Positions 39,866-47,869 of a stretch of 64,000 nt of DNA are shown here, piece after piece. Every line of letters starts with the position of its first letter. The stretch's first letter is position 1. The translations under genes and the position numbers were made by a program. The notes under the pieces are model-generated. The model was not told where the DNA came from, did no database searches, and saw nothing but the letters and a program-made list of their open reading frames with translations. Source of the stretch: Anaerolineales bacterium (GTDB lineage: Bacteria; Chloroflexota; Anaerolineae; Anaerolineales; Villigracilaceae). The stretch covers positions 248,001-312,000 of the forward strand of contig JACKAV010000003.1 in the NCBI GenBank assembly GCA_020634895.1, read 5' to 3'.

Positions 39866-41466
39866 GATTTGCCTTTAAGATAATGGAATAAGTGATAGTC
39901 GATGTCGCCCAGCGCCTTGTTGATCCTGTCGATATCTGCCTGTTTTTCGATGGACGATCGGTTTTCTTTTGCGATCAGATCACGCGCGGCAATGAACTCG
40001 CTGCGGAAGGCTCTGAGGATTTCCAGGGCAATTGTGTTGGCATCACGTTGATTGGCAGCGCTGCTTGAGAATCTTTGCTGCAGCATGGGGCTGTATGCGA
40101 TATCGGGGTTGTCTTCGATGATCTTCGCCAGTTCGATATATTCCTTTTCAGAGAGTCTGCGGTTGGAACCTGAACTGCTCGATTTGCTGTAGTTGGAGAC
40201 AATGACATTATTGACAATGTCCATGAGCTCTTCCATTTGGAAGCGCTTGGCGGAGCGTTCGATCGCGCCCCTGCGCCGGTCGTTGTCCTTCATCAGCGTC
40301 CATGCCCCTTTGAGTTCTTCAAGGATCATGTCGGATGGTAATTGCCATGTGCCGATGTCGATCCAATGAATGGCAACGCCGATCTTTGCCGCCTTTTCCT
40401 TGAACTCCTTGTTGAAGAATTGCGATGTGATCTTTGAACGTGATTCGAAATTTGGCGTTTGCATTGTGCCCATATTTTTGGCAACGGTCTGTTCGCCTGT
40501 CATTTCAAAACGCATTTGTGTGTTGGCGGCTTCGTTCTCGCTAAAATTTTCGATCTCTTTCTGGCTGATGCTGGCGAGGATCTCGCTTAGGTTTCGAGAG
40601 GTGATGAGGTTTTCCAATTCGCCGGTTACGAGCGGAATCACGGTTGTGTCCCACGGGAAGGAGACGCCCAAAACTTTCGACGGCGGCGGCGTGATGATGA
40701 TCTGATCGTACACAAGTGAATAGACCGCTTTTTCCTGAAAGTGATAGGGATCATTTTCAGGCGCTTCGTCTTTCGGTTTGCGCAGGATGCTGAAGAGCAC
40801 TTTGATATCGAGCGCCTCGATCGGGATGCCGTCCTTGGTGCGTGATTTGACGGAGAGTCCGCGCACGAACTGATCGCGCAGGTTGATGATGGCGTATTCG
40901 CGTTTGCCCACCTCGTCATATTTGCCGATCTCGCGGATGCGTTCGAATCTGCCAAGCCGCCACGGTTCGCCGCGCGGGTGGATGATCTCTGGGGAGCCGT
41001 CCACGTTTTCGAGCAGAGCCACACTGTCGAGATTGACCTGCACATAGCCCGGTCCGCCGATGAGGATGATGGGGGAGAGTTCGTCCTTTTCGGAGATCTT
41101 TCCTTCGTTGATGGTTATTTGTTCCGAACCGTGTCCGAATGCCAGGTCTTCGATAAAGTCGAAGGCGATGGTTTCATCTTCAAGTTCGTAAATGTCTGCA
41201 AGATAAGAGGCTGCCTTTGCCTTTGCAAGCGCATACGCCACGGCAAGCAATGGCAGGTATTTAATGAAACTGAGCACGAGGACGGCCAGCCGTTGTATGT
41301 TGTTCTGCGCAAGAAAAATGAACAACACCATGGTGAATCCGCTGAGGATGAACCATACCGCAAGGCGGAGATATGTGCGCATCTGGTTGCGGTATTCAAC
41401 GCCTTCGTCCGTCAATGCAAAGAGGCGCGGGATGACCTGATCACGCTGGAAGACCGGGCGCTTCAT
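39862..41466 (-). CDS. SPFH/stomatin-like membrane protein B
   Basis: 534 aa. Two helices at about 29-52 and 58-78 (LAVWFILSGFTMVLFIFLAQ and LAVLVLSFIKYLPLLAVAYA) are followed by an SPFH-type segment (IILIGGPGYVQVNLDSVALL, then PRGEPWRLGRFERIREI) and a helical region rich in charged residues. SPFH proteins form membrane rings or rafts that scaffold proteases and transporters. Ends overlap by 4 bp with the SPFH A gene upstream and psuG downstream, so the three are one coupled operon. The protein is similar in build to SPFH A but diverged; the two may form a hetero-oligomer, as prohibitins do. Function unknown. Confidence 0.75.
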   Translation of the reverse strand: MKRPVFQRDQVIPRLFALTDEGVEYRNQMRTYLRLAVWFILSGFTMVLFIFLAQNNIQRLAVLVLSFIKYLPLLAVAYALAKAKAASYLADIYELEDETIAFDFIEDLAFGHGSEQITINEGKISEKDELSPIILIGGPGYVQVNLDSVALLENVDGSPEIIHPRGEPWRLGRFERIREIGKYDEVGKREYAIINLRDQFVRGLSVKSRTKDGIPIEALDIKVLFSILRKPKDEAPENDPYHFQEKAVYSLVYDQIIITPPPSKVLGVSFPWDTTVIPLVTGELENLITSRNLSEILASISQKEIENFSENEAANTQMRFEMTGEQTVAKNMGTMQTPNFESRSKITSQFFNKEFKEKAAKIGVAIHWIDIGTWQLPSDMILEELKGAWTLMKDNDRRRGAIERSAKRFQMEELMDIVNNVIVSNYSKSSSSGSNRRLSEKEYIELAKIIEDNPDIAYSPMLQQRFSSSAANQRDANTIALEILRAFRSEFIAARDLIAKENRSSIEKQADIDRINKALGDIDYHLFHYLKGKS

Positions 41467-42884
41467 GAGCCCTTCTCTTTCCGGTGTAATTCTGAATCCA
41501 GTTTTTTAACCAGCATCCACTTCCAGATCTCGTCCAGCCTTTTGATCTCTTCTTCCATTTCGTTATTCGCGCGGCTTTCGATGAGTATCGTCTCCCGGAT
41601 GGGTTCGATCAACGCTTGCAACGTGGAAAAAATATCCTGCGGCGCTGCACTTAGATTCCCGAAATGTTGTGAGGCAATTTTTCCGAATTGTTTTGTGGCG
41701 TCACTTCGCGCAGCCGTTTCGACCAATTTCTCACGTTCGTTTAGCAGGTCTTCGTCCCGTCTGGCGATCTTGGTCCACTCTGCGCTCCAATTCTTGATGG
41801 TTTGTTCTTCGATGGCGCGGTCGAAAATGACGTTGTGAATGCGGACATCCAATATTTCGAGTCCGCGTTCAACCAATTGCTGATATTCAAGGCTGGTGAG
41901 TGCTGCGCCGGTGGGAATGCCCGTGTCGTCCATTTCGATCACTTCAGGGCGTTTCACTCTTCTATTTATCATTTCCTGTATTGTCTGCAAGCCGCTGACG
42001 CCTTCAGCTTTGAATAGTTCCTCCAATTTGAACTTGCGGACGTATTCGCGCCAAAGGTTCACGACAAGATGCGCAGGCAGGCGATTCCATTCCATGCGTG
42101 TGCGTTTATTATCGGCGGTGCCGAGCTCGATCACTTCGCGGGTTACGGCGTTAAGCACGGCGGCGGCGTTGTATCCGTACTGTGATACCACTCCGCTTTC
42201 GGATGCGCCTTTTTCTTCAGGCTGCTTGACCCGGAACTTAATACTGATGGTGGGGGAGATATCAAATCCATCGCGCGTTTGACCGGAAGTCTGCTGGAGG
42301 CGGTTTTGTGATCCGTTATATTTTTTCGGGTCTGAAATTGGGACTGGATTTAGGAAGGGCTGGTCGCTCGTGAGCGGACCGATGAACTGCCACTGCGTCC
42401 GCAGGTCGACGCCCTCGCCTCGGGCGATCTTCTCCCGTCCTTTTGTGAAGCGGATACCGGGTCCGGCTGGACCGGTGATCTGCGTCTCCGTTTGGAGTAC
42501 GATGGCGCTGGCGGTATCTAACACGATCACGCCGGGACCTTTTTTATCCGTTTCCCCTTCGTGTTGGATCACCCGTCCGTTTTTGACGAATAGGATCGGT
42601 CCGCGGCTGCCGGTGAAGCTGTTGACGCGGGTGAAGATCTCCTGCCTGTCCTTCGGGTTTTGGATCGGCAGGACGAATTGCGAGAAAAAATACACCAATT
42701 TGTCGACAATATAACCCGCGGCGATGAAATCCACGATCAAGACGAACCCGGCAATGACGAGCGTAATGATCGAGTAATTGAATCCAAGCGCCCACAAGAC
42801 ACCGTGAAAAATGACAGTTGTCGTGAAAAGTACCCCCGTCGGCGTTTGCAAGAATGAACCGATTCCGCTAAAGAGGCTTCTCAT
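41463..42884 (-). CDS. SPFH/stomatin-like membrane protein A
   Basis: 473 aa. Helices at about 18-34 and 38-58 (LFTTTVIFHGVLWALGFNY, IITLVIAGFVLIVDFIAAGY) precede a band-7-like core: PILFVKNGRVIQHEGETDKK, GPGVIVLDTASAIVLQTETQ, then ISPTISIKFRVKQPEEKG and the C-terminal helix rich in Arg/Glu (EEQTIKNWSAEWTKIARRDE). The end DEIWKWMLVKKLDSELHRKE is a probable coiled coil. It is the first gene of the operon SPFH A, SPFH B, psuG. The divergent small gene at 43093 shares the 208-bp control region. Confidence 0.75.
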   Translation of the reverse strand: MRSLFSGIGSFLQTPTGVLFTTTVIFHGVLWALGFNYSIITLVIAGFVLIVDFIAAGYIVDKLVYFFSQFVLPIQNPKDRQEIFTRVNSFTGSRGPILFVKNGRVIQHEGETDKKGPGVIVLDTASAIVLQTETQITGPAGPGIRFTKGREKIARGEGVDLRTQWQFIGPLTSDQPFLNPVPISDPKKYNGSQNRLQQTSGQTRDGFDISPTISIKFRVKQPEEKGASESGVVSQYGYNAAAVLNAVTREVIELGTADNKRTRMEWNRLPAHLVVNLWREYVRKFKLEELFKAEGVSGLQTIQEMINRRVKRPEVIEMDDTGIPTGAALTSLEYQQLVERGLEILDVRIHNVIFDRAIEEQTIKNWSAEWTKIARRDEDLLNEREKLVETAARSDATKQFGKIASQHFGNLSAAPQDIFSTLQALIEPIRETILIESRANNEMEEEIKRLDEIWKWMLVKKLDSELHRKEKGS

Positions 42885-42959
42885 GGTGGGATGATTCTAA
42901 AGCAAAATTGGATATTGTGGGATTGAAATTAGCTTGCAGGGATTTAAACCGGTTTTTTT

Positions 42960-43052
42960 CCTGTAAATAACCTGTAATTTTTGTTTTCGCACCGTACAGG
43001 TAAAATAATATCGACACTTGTTGTCGGAAATAGGGTTATTTTGTTTTATAAT
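42960..43052. promoter_or_regulatory. operator-like repeats and -10 box between SPFH A and the small gene
   Basis: The 208-bp gap holds CCTGTAAATAACCTGTAA (42960-42977), the inverted TACAGGTAAAATAA (42995-43008), the hairpin CGACA-cttgt-TGTCG (43012-43026) and TATAAT (43047-43052) before the ATG at 43093. The repeated ACCTGTA half-sites suggest a regulator binding site; no match to a known factor is claimed. Confidence 0.45.
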
Positions 43053-43092
43053 CTCTTATCTTTTTTTACCTCGCCAAAGTAAGGAGTAAGAC

Positions 43093-43323
43093 ATGTCCAA
43101 CGTAAGTGATATCAAACCCTGGTTTCGTGAAGACCTTGCCAGGACGCTAATGAGCATATATTTCGCATCAGCTTCCAACGGCACCCAGCGAACCAGTGAT
43201 AACGAAAATTACCGGGTCGGATTTGCAGCCGCATTGTCAAGCGTTGCATTGGCAGTTGGTGTGAACCCCGAAAGTTTTCTCGCCCCCGAAGATATCCAAA
43301 GACTTCGAAGCACTACCAGATAA
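43093..43323 (+). CDS. small conserved-looking protein, unknown
   Basis: 76 aa. GTAAGGAGTAAGAC gives a strong ribosome site before the ATG. The sequence is helix-rich (KPWFREDLARTLMSIYFAS and YRVGFAAALSSVALAVGVNP) with no membrane or metal motif. It ends convergently 17 bp from the SPFH C gene. I recognise no family. The good start signal and ordinary composition argue that it is real. It shares its upstream region with the SPFH A operon and could be co-controlled with it. Confidence 0.65.
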   Translation: MSNVSDIKPWFREDLARTLMSIYFASASNGTQRTSDNENYRVGFAAALSSVALAVGVNPESFLAPEDIQRLRSTTR

Positions 43324-43339
43324 ATAATTAATTTGGATT

Positions 43340-44581
43340 TTATTGTTGAGGTCCACCGGGCGGTAATTGTTCCGGTGGATTATTTCCGTTTTGGGGAGTG
43401 TTCCCGCCCTGACCACCTTGTGTCTGCAGCCAGTCTCTTAGCAGGTTAAAAAACTCCATGGGGATAATGTATTTTGTAGAAGCACCCTCTCCGATTTTTT
43501 CAAGTGTATCGAGATACTTCAAGTTAAACGCAATTGGATTCTGTGCCATGCCTGCACCAATTGTCAAAAACTGTTGCAGGGACTTTACTTTTGCCTTTGA
43601 GCGAGCGCGTTCAGATTCACTCTCCAAATTTGCCCGACGGCGGTTTTCTAGTTGCTTCATCATGCTGTCTGAAGGCTGAAGTTCGCGGATCTCGGTGTTG
43701 TTGATTTGCACACCCCAATCTGCAACTTTGTGTTCAATACGTGCGCGGATGAGTGTGTTCAAAGCGCGCTGTCTTTCGATGGCATCATCCATGTTGTATT
43801 CTGCAATGGTGGAACGTAGAACAGCAGCGGAAAGAGTTGAAACAGAATCGTCAACACTCGAAACTTTGGTTAGGCTGGGAATCGGATCATCAATTTGCCA
43901 GGACATGTAAAACCCAGCCGTAATTAACATCTTATCGCGGGTAAGGCAGGGCTCTTTTTTGATTTCAAGCGGACGTTCCCGCAGATCCACTTTTTTGGGG
44001 TGTTGAATCAAAGGAAGAAGCAAAAAATGACCTGGTCCCTTTTTGGAAATAGCTTCACCAGATTGGAAGACGACAATACGCTCATTTTCTATTACATGAT
44101 GATAAGAAAGCTTGACATAAATGGCAGATAGAATAAGCCAAGCCACCCAAATGGCAGTTTGGTACACCCGTTTTTCCACTGATACATAATTGTAGCCAAA
44201 TGTAAGAATAAAAGTGGCAACCGCTGCAATGAGAAATAACATTGCAGGCAGGGTCAGCCAGATGAACATCTCCGTCCAGTTAGAGAAGAATGGCGGTTTA
44301 ACCTTCTTTTTAAAATCCTTGGAAGTGGGTATTTCTTCTGCTTCATTGGCAAGAATCCCTCGCTTATTAAGATATTCCACGCCTGAAAAATCGATCATGA
44401 ATTTGGAATTCTCATTCTTTGCGTACTTGTTTGACTGTAAAGTCTGCAATGCCTCCCAAACACTTTCCTTCGAGCGGTCCATTGTTTTAACCAGATCATG
44501 GAATGAAAACTGTTGTCCGCCTGACAATAGTAAAAGCACCCAAAAGGCAATAGGGTCAAGTTCGTTGGGGTCGTTAAACAT
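43340..44581 (-). CDS. SPFH/stomatin protein with N-terminal winged-helix-like domain
   Basis: 413 aa from the ATG at 44581, preceded by GAGGAAATC. A longer frame back to 45010 is rejected because it reads antisense through the PHP gene. Residues 20-75 resemble a winged helix (FSFHDLVKTMDRSKESVWEALQTLQ, here in outline). Helices follow at about 117-139 and 145-163. The stomatin core is clear: NERIVVFQSGEAISKKGPGH, PLIQHPKKVDLRERPLEIKK, SWQIDDPIPSLTKVSSVDD and LNTLIRARIEHKVADWGVQI, which match the known stomatin order. A helical LENRRRANLESESERARSKA arm and a Gly/Asn/Pro/Gln tail end it. It should sit in the membrane with the first domain in the cytosol. DNA or protein binding by that domain is a guess. 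Confidence 0.82.
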   Translation of the reverse strand: MFNDPNELDPIAFWVLLLLSGGQQFSFHDLVKTMDRSKESVWEALQTLQSNKYAKNENSKFMIDFSGVEYLNKRGILANEAEEIPTSKDFKKKVKPPFFSNWTEMFIWLTLPAMLFLIAAVATFILTFGYNYVSVEKRVYQTAIWVAWLILSAIYVKLSYHHVIENERIVVFQSGEAISKKGPGHFLLLPLIQHPKKVDLRERPLEIKKEPCLTRDKMLITAGFYMSWQIDDPIPSLTKVSSVDDSVSTLSAAVLRSTIAEYNMDDAIERQRALNTLIRARIEHKVADWGVQINNTEIRELQPSDSMMKQLENRRRANLESESERARSKAKVKSLQQFLTIGAGMAQNPIAFNLKYLDTLEKIGEGASTKYIIPMEFFNLLRDWLQTQGGQGGNTPQNGNNPPEQLPPGGPQQ

Positions 44582-44701
44582 GATTTCCTCGATGTTGAGA
44601 ATGCTATGGCCTGCGCCGTTGATTTTTGAGGCAGAACAGTATATAAATCCCGCCCAGAAAAAGTCGTTTAATAGTATATAAGAATTGAAAGGACTATTCA
44701 A

Positions 44702-45373
44702 GTGCCATTTGTCTCGAATTCGAAAAAGTTTGCTGTTGAATTTCATTGCCATACGAACGCATCCAAAGATTCGTTGACCACGCCCGGGGATTTGATCCGC
44801 GCGGCGCGGAAAAAGGGACTCGACCGGGTTGTGGTCACAGATCACAACTCCATTTTGGGCGCAAAAGCGGCTCAAAAACTGGACCCGGAGCTGATCATCG
44901 TCGGTGAGGAGATTATGACCACCCGTGGAGAGATCCTCGCAGCGTTCGTGCAGGAGGAAATTCCCGCTGGGTTGACTCCGCAAGAGACAATCCGTATCTT
45001 GAAAGAACAAGGTGCGTTCATCAGCGTTTCACATCCGTATGACACACATCGCAAGGGGGGGTGGAAGGAATCAGATTTATTGGAAATCGTCCCCTATGTG
45101 GACGCGATCGAGATCTTCAACTCACGTTGCATGGACCTGCGCTTTAATCAGCGCGCGAAGGCGTTTGCCGAAAAACACAACCTGCCCGGCACCGTCGGGT
45201 CGGATGCGCATGGAGCGTTCGAGGTGGGGAGATCGGTCAATTTGCTGGACCCGTTCCAAGGTCCAGATGAGATGCGGAAAGTCATCCGTCAGGCGAAATA
45301 TCAAACGAAGTTATCTCCCTGGTGGGTGCATTTTGTCTCGCGTTATGCATCCATAAAAAAGAAAATGAGATAG
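44702..45373 (+). CDS. PHP-domain metal-dependent phosphoesterase
   Basis: 223 aa from the GTG at 44702, preceded by GAAAGGAC. The PHP metal motifs are all present: VEFHCHTNASKDSL (residues 12-25), VVVTDHNSILGAK (about 44), GEEIMTTRGEILA (about 68), ISVSHPYDTH (about 106) and GTVGSDAHGAFEVGRS (about 166). PHP proteins of this length are phosphoesterases acting on nucleotides or other phosphate esters (for example the 3',5'-nucleoside bisphosphate type), with two or three metals. The substrate is not deducible. Divergent from SPFH C, with 120 bp between. Confidence 0.87.
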   Translation: MPFVSNSKKFAVEFHCHTNASKDSLTTPGDLIRAARKKGLDRVVVTDHNSILGAKAAQKLDPELIIVGEEIMTTRGEILAAFVQEEIPAGLTPQETIRILKEQGAFISVSHPYDTHRKGGWKESDLLEIVPYVDAIEIFNSRCMDLRFNQRAKAFAEKHNLPGTVGSDAHGAFEVGRSVNLLDPFQGPDEMRKVIRQAKYQTKLSPWWVHFVSRYASIKKKMR

Positions 45374-45412
45374 GCTCGTTGTATAATTCCCATATAAATT
45401 TTGTGTGCAACG

Positions 45413-46333
45413 ATGATTAGTGGACCAGTTGTAACCTCATCCCAACTTTCAGCGCAGCGCTTGAAAAACAGTAAGCGCCGAAAAATTTTATTGGCTTTCG
45501 TGTTGTTAAGTGCGTCGGTCTTGCTTGCCATTGGCTTGCAAGGTCTGGCATTAAAGGCTTCGGTGCCTGTCCGTTTGGCGCAAGATTCGAACACGGGTCC
45601 TGCTTCGCCATTTTTTTCGTGGACACAGGCGTTCATGGTCCTGGCATTTCTTTTACTATCTTTTTTGCTGTTATTACTGATTCCGCCAAGTTATCGAAAA
45701 TGGGGTGTGGCTGTTCTTTTCATAATCTCCATTTTTCTGCTTTTCACTTATTTCTCCCCGGCGCCGTTGGTAAGGGAAAATCCCAGTACGCTTCAAACTG
45801 TGGAAACGCCGCCTGCAGTGGACGAGAACTTTGAGCAGCCATTGGATAGCGCGGATGAATTCCCGCCCTCAGAGGAATTCCAGCCTCCGCAAGTTGCGAG
45901 CTGGTTCTTATATCTGATCAGTTTGTCATTGATATTGTCGTTTGGTCTTATTGTTTGGATGGTCTATCATTGGAGGAAGTCTCAACCTGCGCCGATCATT
46001 CTTCCGCCTTTGGAGGAGATCGGCGAAGCCGCCCGCCTCGCGCTGGACGATCTGGCGGCTGGCGTGGATGAAAGAGATGCGGTCATCCATTGTTATGTGC
46101 GTATGAGCGATATTGTGCAGCACAGCCGTAATATCGAGCGCGGCGCTTCACGCACGGCAACGGAATTTGCTTCACGCCTTGAAGCTGCGGGCTTGCCCGG
46201 AGACTCGGTGCGGAGATTGACGCGCCTGTTCGAGTCGGTTCGTTATGGCGCGCGCGTATCCGGTCTGGACGAGATCGAAGAAGCGAAGGAATGTCTGACT
46301 GACATTGCGCGTTTTTGCGGAGAAAAACTATGA
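45413..46333 (+). CDS. DUF4129 domain membrane protein
   Basis: 306 aa from the ATG at 45413; a TATAAT at 45382-45387 is 25 bp upstream. Helices lie near residues 20-42 (ILLAFVLLSASVLLAIGLQ), 66-88, 95-113 and 165-188. The last 100 residues are the DUF4129 domain: AARLALDDLAAGVDERDAVI, HCYVRMSDIV and the FASRLEAAGLPGDSVRRLTR to FESVRYGAR stretch. DUF4129 often lies in operons with MoxR, DUF58 and transglutaminase-like proteins, and this gene starts such an operon. The function is unknown, probably envelope assembly or proteolysis. It overlaps the next start by 4 bp. Confidence 0.85.
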   Translation: MISGPVVTSSQLSAQRLKNSKRRKILLAFVLLSASVLLAIGLQGLALKASVPVRLAQDSNTGPASPFFSWTQAFMVLAFLLLSFLLLLLIPPSYRKWGVAVLFIISIFLLFTYFSPAPLVRENPSTLQTVETPPAVDENFEQPLDSADEFPPSEEFQPPQVASWFLYLISLSLILSFGLIVWMVYHWRKSQPAPIILPPLEEIGEAARLALDDLAAGVDERDAVIHCYVRMSDIVQHSRNIERGASRTATEFASRLEAAGLPGDSVRRLTRLFESVRYGARVSGLDEIEEAKECLTDIARFCGEKL

Positions 46334-46932
46334 GCCGCCGATGGGTCTGGTTTTTGGTTGGTGGAATTTTGGCGGCTGCACTTGCGTATTTTTTGCGCGA
46401 TGCGATCAATGACAGGATCGTCGTTCCGCTTGCCTATCTTTGGTGGAGGCTTGAACTTTACTACCACTCCATTACCGAAAGCACCTGGATCATGCTCGCC
46501 GTGATGCTGATCTCTTTGATCGCGTATGCAAGCATTATGGGCGACATTCAACTCTTTAAAGATAGTGGTTCCCGAAAAGTTGGATCGGTTTTGGGACCGG
46601 TGGAAGAACTATCCGGCTGGCTGGCGAAGTCTCCACGGCATACCTATTTTCGGTGGCGGGTTGCCAATCAACTGGCGAGACTGGCGCGGTTGTTCTTGAT
46701 GCTGCGCGAGGGACGAAACGTCCAGCGTTGGGATGGGACGTTCGACAGTCAGGGCTGGGATCCGCCCAAAGATGTTGAATCCTATTTGCGGTATGGTCTG
46801 AACCGTTCAGTCGAAGAGTTACAGCCTTCGTCTGCGCCGTGGTCACAATCCAGGTTTGTTAAAATGAATCCTAAAAAGGCAGTTGAATATCTTGAATCCA
46901 TGATCGGGGATCGCTTTGATGAAAATAAATGA
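46330..46932 (+). CDS. membrane protein of the MoxR operon, unknown
   Basis: 200 aa. Helices near residues 5-22 (WVWFLVGGILAAALAYFL) and about 56-74 (WIMLAVMLISLIAYASIMG) are followed by a cytosolic part with QLARLARLFLMLREGRNVQR and PPKDVESYLRYGLNRSVEEL. No family is recognised by eye; similar two-helix proteins are common in these operons. It is coupled to the DUF4129 gene by ATGA and overlaps the MoxR start by 14 bp, so it belongs to the same unit. Confidence 0.75.
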   Translation: MSRRWVWFLVGGILAAALAYFLRDAINDRIVVPLAYLWWRLELYYHSITESTWIMLAVMLISLIAYASIMGDIQLFKDSGSRKVGSVLGPVEELSGWLAKSPRHTYFRWRVANQLARLARLFLMLREGRNVQRWDGTFDSQGWDPPKDVESYLRYGLNRSVEELQPSSAPWSQSRFVKMNPKKAVEYLESMIGDRFDENK

Positions 46933-47869
46933 AATCTCTCTTTTAGGCAGGCAGGTGATCGGTGAAGTGGAACGTGCGGTTGTGGGGAAGCATGACCTGC
47001 TCGTGATGGTGATGTCATCCGTTCTGGCGGGCGGACATGTTTTGTTGGAAGATTATCCCGGGCTTGGCAAGACGTTGATCGCGCGCAGTTTTGCCGCGTC
47101 TCTTGGTTTGGACTTCAAACGCATTCAGTTCACTCCCGACCTTTTGCCTGGTGATATCACCGGCGGTTATGTGTTCAACCGTAATAAGAACGAATTCGAA
47201 TTGCGGAAAGGTCCGGTCTTCACGCAGGTCCTGCTTGCAGATGAGATCAACCGCGCATCGCCCAAGACGCAGTCCGCTTTGCTGGAGGCGATGCAGGAGG
47301 GACAGGTTTCCCTCGAAGGTGAGACTTTGCCGTTGACCGAGCCGTTCATCGTGCTTGCAACTCAGAATCCGATTGAATACGAAGGGACGTTCCCGCTACC
47401 TGAGGCGCAATTGGACCGCTTCATGGTGAAGCTGACAGTTGGTCACCCAAGCGTGGCAGAGGAGAAAGAGATCCTTCAACGCAGGCGCGAACGCAAGCAG
47501 GATGAAGTTTCGTTGCTGCGAGTTTCCAACCCTGATCAGATCATGGAAATGCGCGCCGCAGTTGAAGGCGTTTTTGTACACCCCGATCTTGAGAATTACA
47601 TTGCCGAATTGGTTCATGCTACCCGTGTTGACCGCCGCGTGGCGGTCGGCGCTAGTCCGCGCGCATCGCTTGCGTTCTTGAAATTGTCTCGCGCGTATGC
47701 GGCATTGGATGGACGTGATTTTGTCATTCCCGATGACATCAAACGTTTTGCATTTGCGGTTCTGGGTCACCGCCTTTTATTACAGCCTGAGCATTGGATG
47801 TCGCAGCGCGTCAGGGGCGATATTGTCAACGAGGTGTTGAGTAAGGTAGCCGTGCCGGTCATTCAATGA
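46919..47869 (+). CDS. MoxR-type AAA ATPase
   Basis: 316 aa from the ATG at 46919 (the TTG just before is not needed). Walker A EDYPGLGKTLIARSFAA (about 44-60), then RIQFTPDLLPGDITGGYVFN, the MoxR Walker B LLADEINRASPKTQSALLEA (about 104-123), sensor 1 FIVLATQNPIEYEGTFPLPE, and the C-terminal lid with GASPRASLAFLKLSRAYAAL. MoxR proteins are cytosolic chaperones that mature or load metal- and envelope-linked complexes, normally with a DUF58 partner, which follows here with a 4-bp overlap. Confidence 0.95.
   Translation: MKINEISLLGRQVIGEVERAVVGKHDLLVMVMSSVLAGGHVLLEDYPGLGKTLIARSFAASLGLDFKRIQFTPDLLPGDITGGYVFNRNKNEFELRKGPVFTQVLLADEINRASPKTQSALLEAMQEGQVSLEGETLPLTEPFIVLATQNPIEYEGTFPLPEAQLDRFMVKLTVGHPSVAEEKEILQRRRERKQDEVSLLRVSNPDQIMEMRAAVEGVFVHPDLENYIAELVHATRVDRRVAVGASPRASLAFLKLSRAYAALDGRDFVIPDDIKRFAFAVLGHRLLLQPEHWMSQRVRGDIVNEVLSKVAVPVIQ

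Noticed and set aside
44582..45010. N-terminal extension of the SPFH C protein
   Set aside because: It reads antisense through the conserved PHP gene and lacks a ribosome site; the ATG at 44581 with GAGGAAATC is better.
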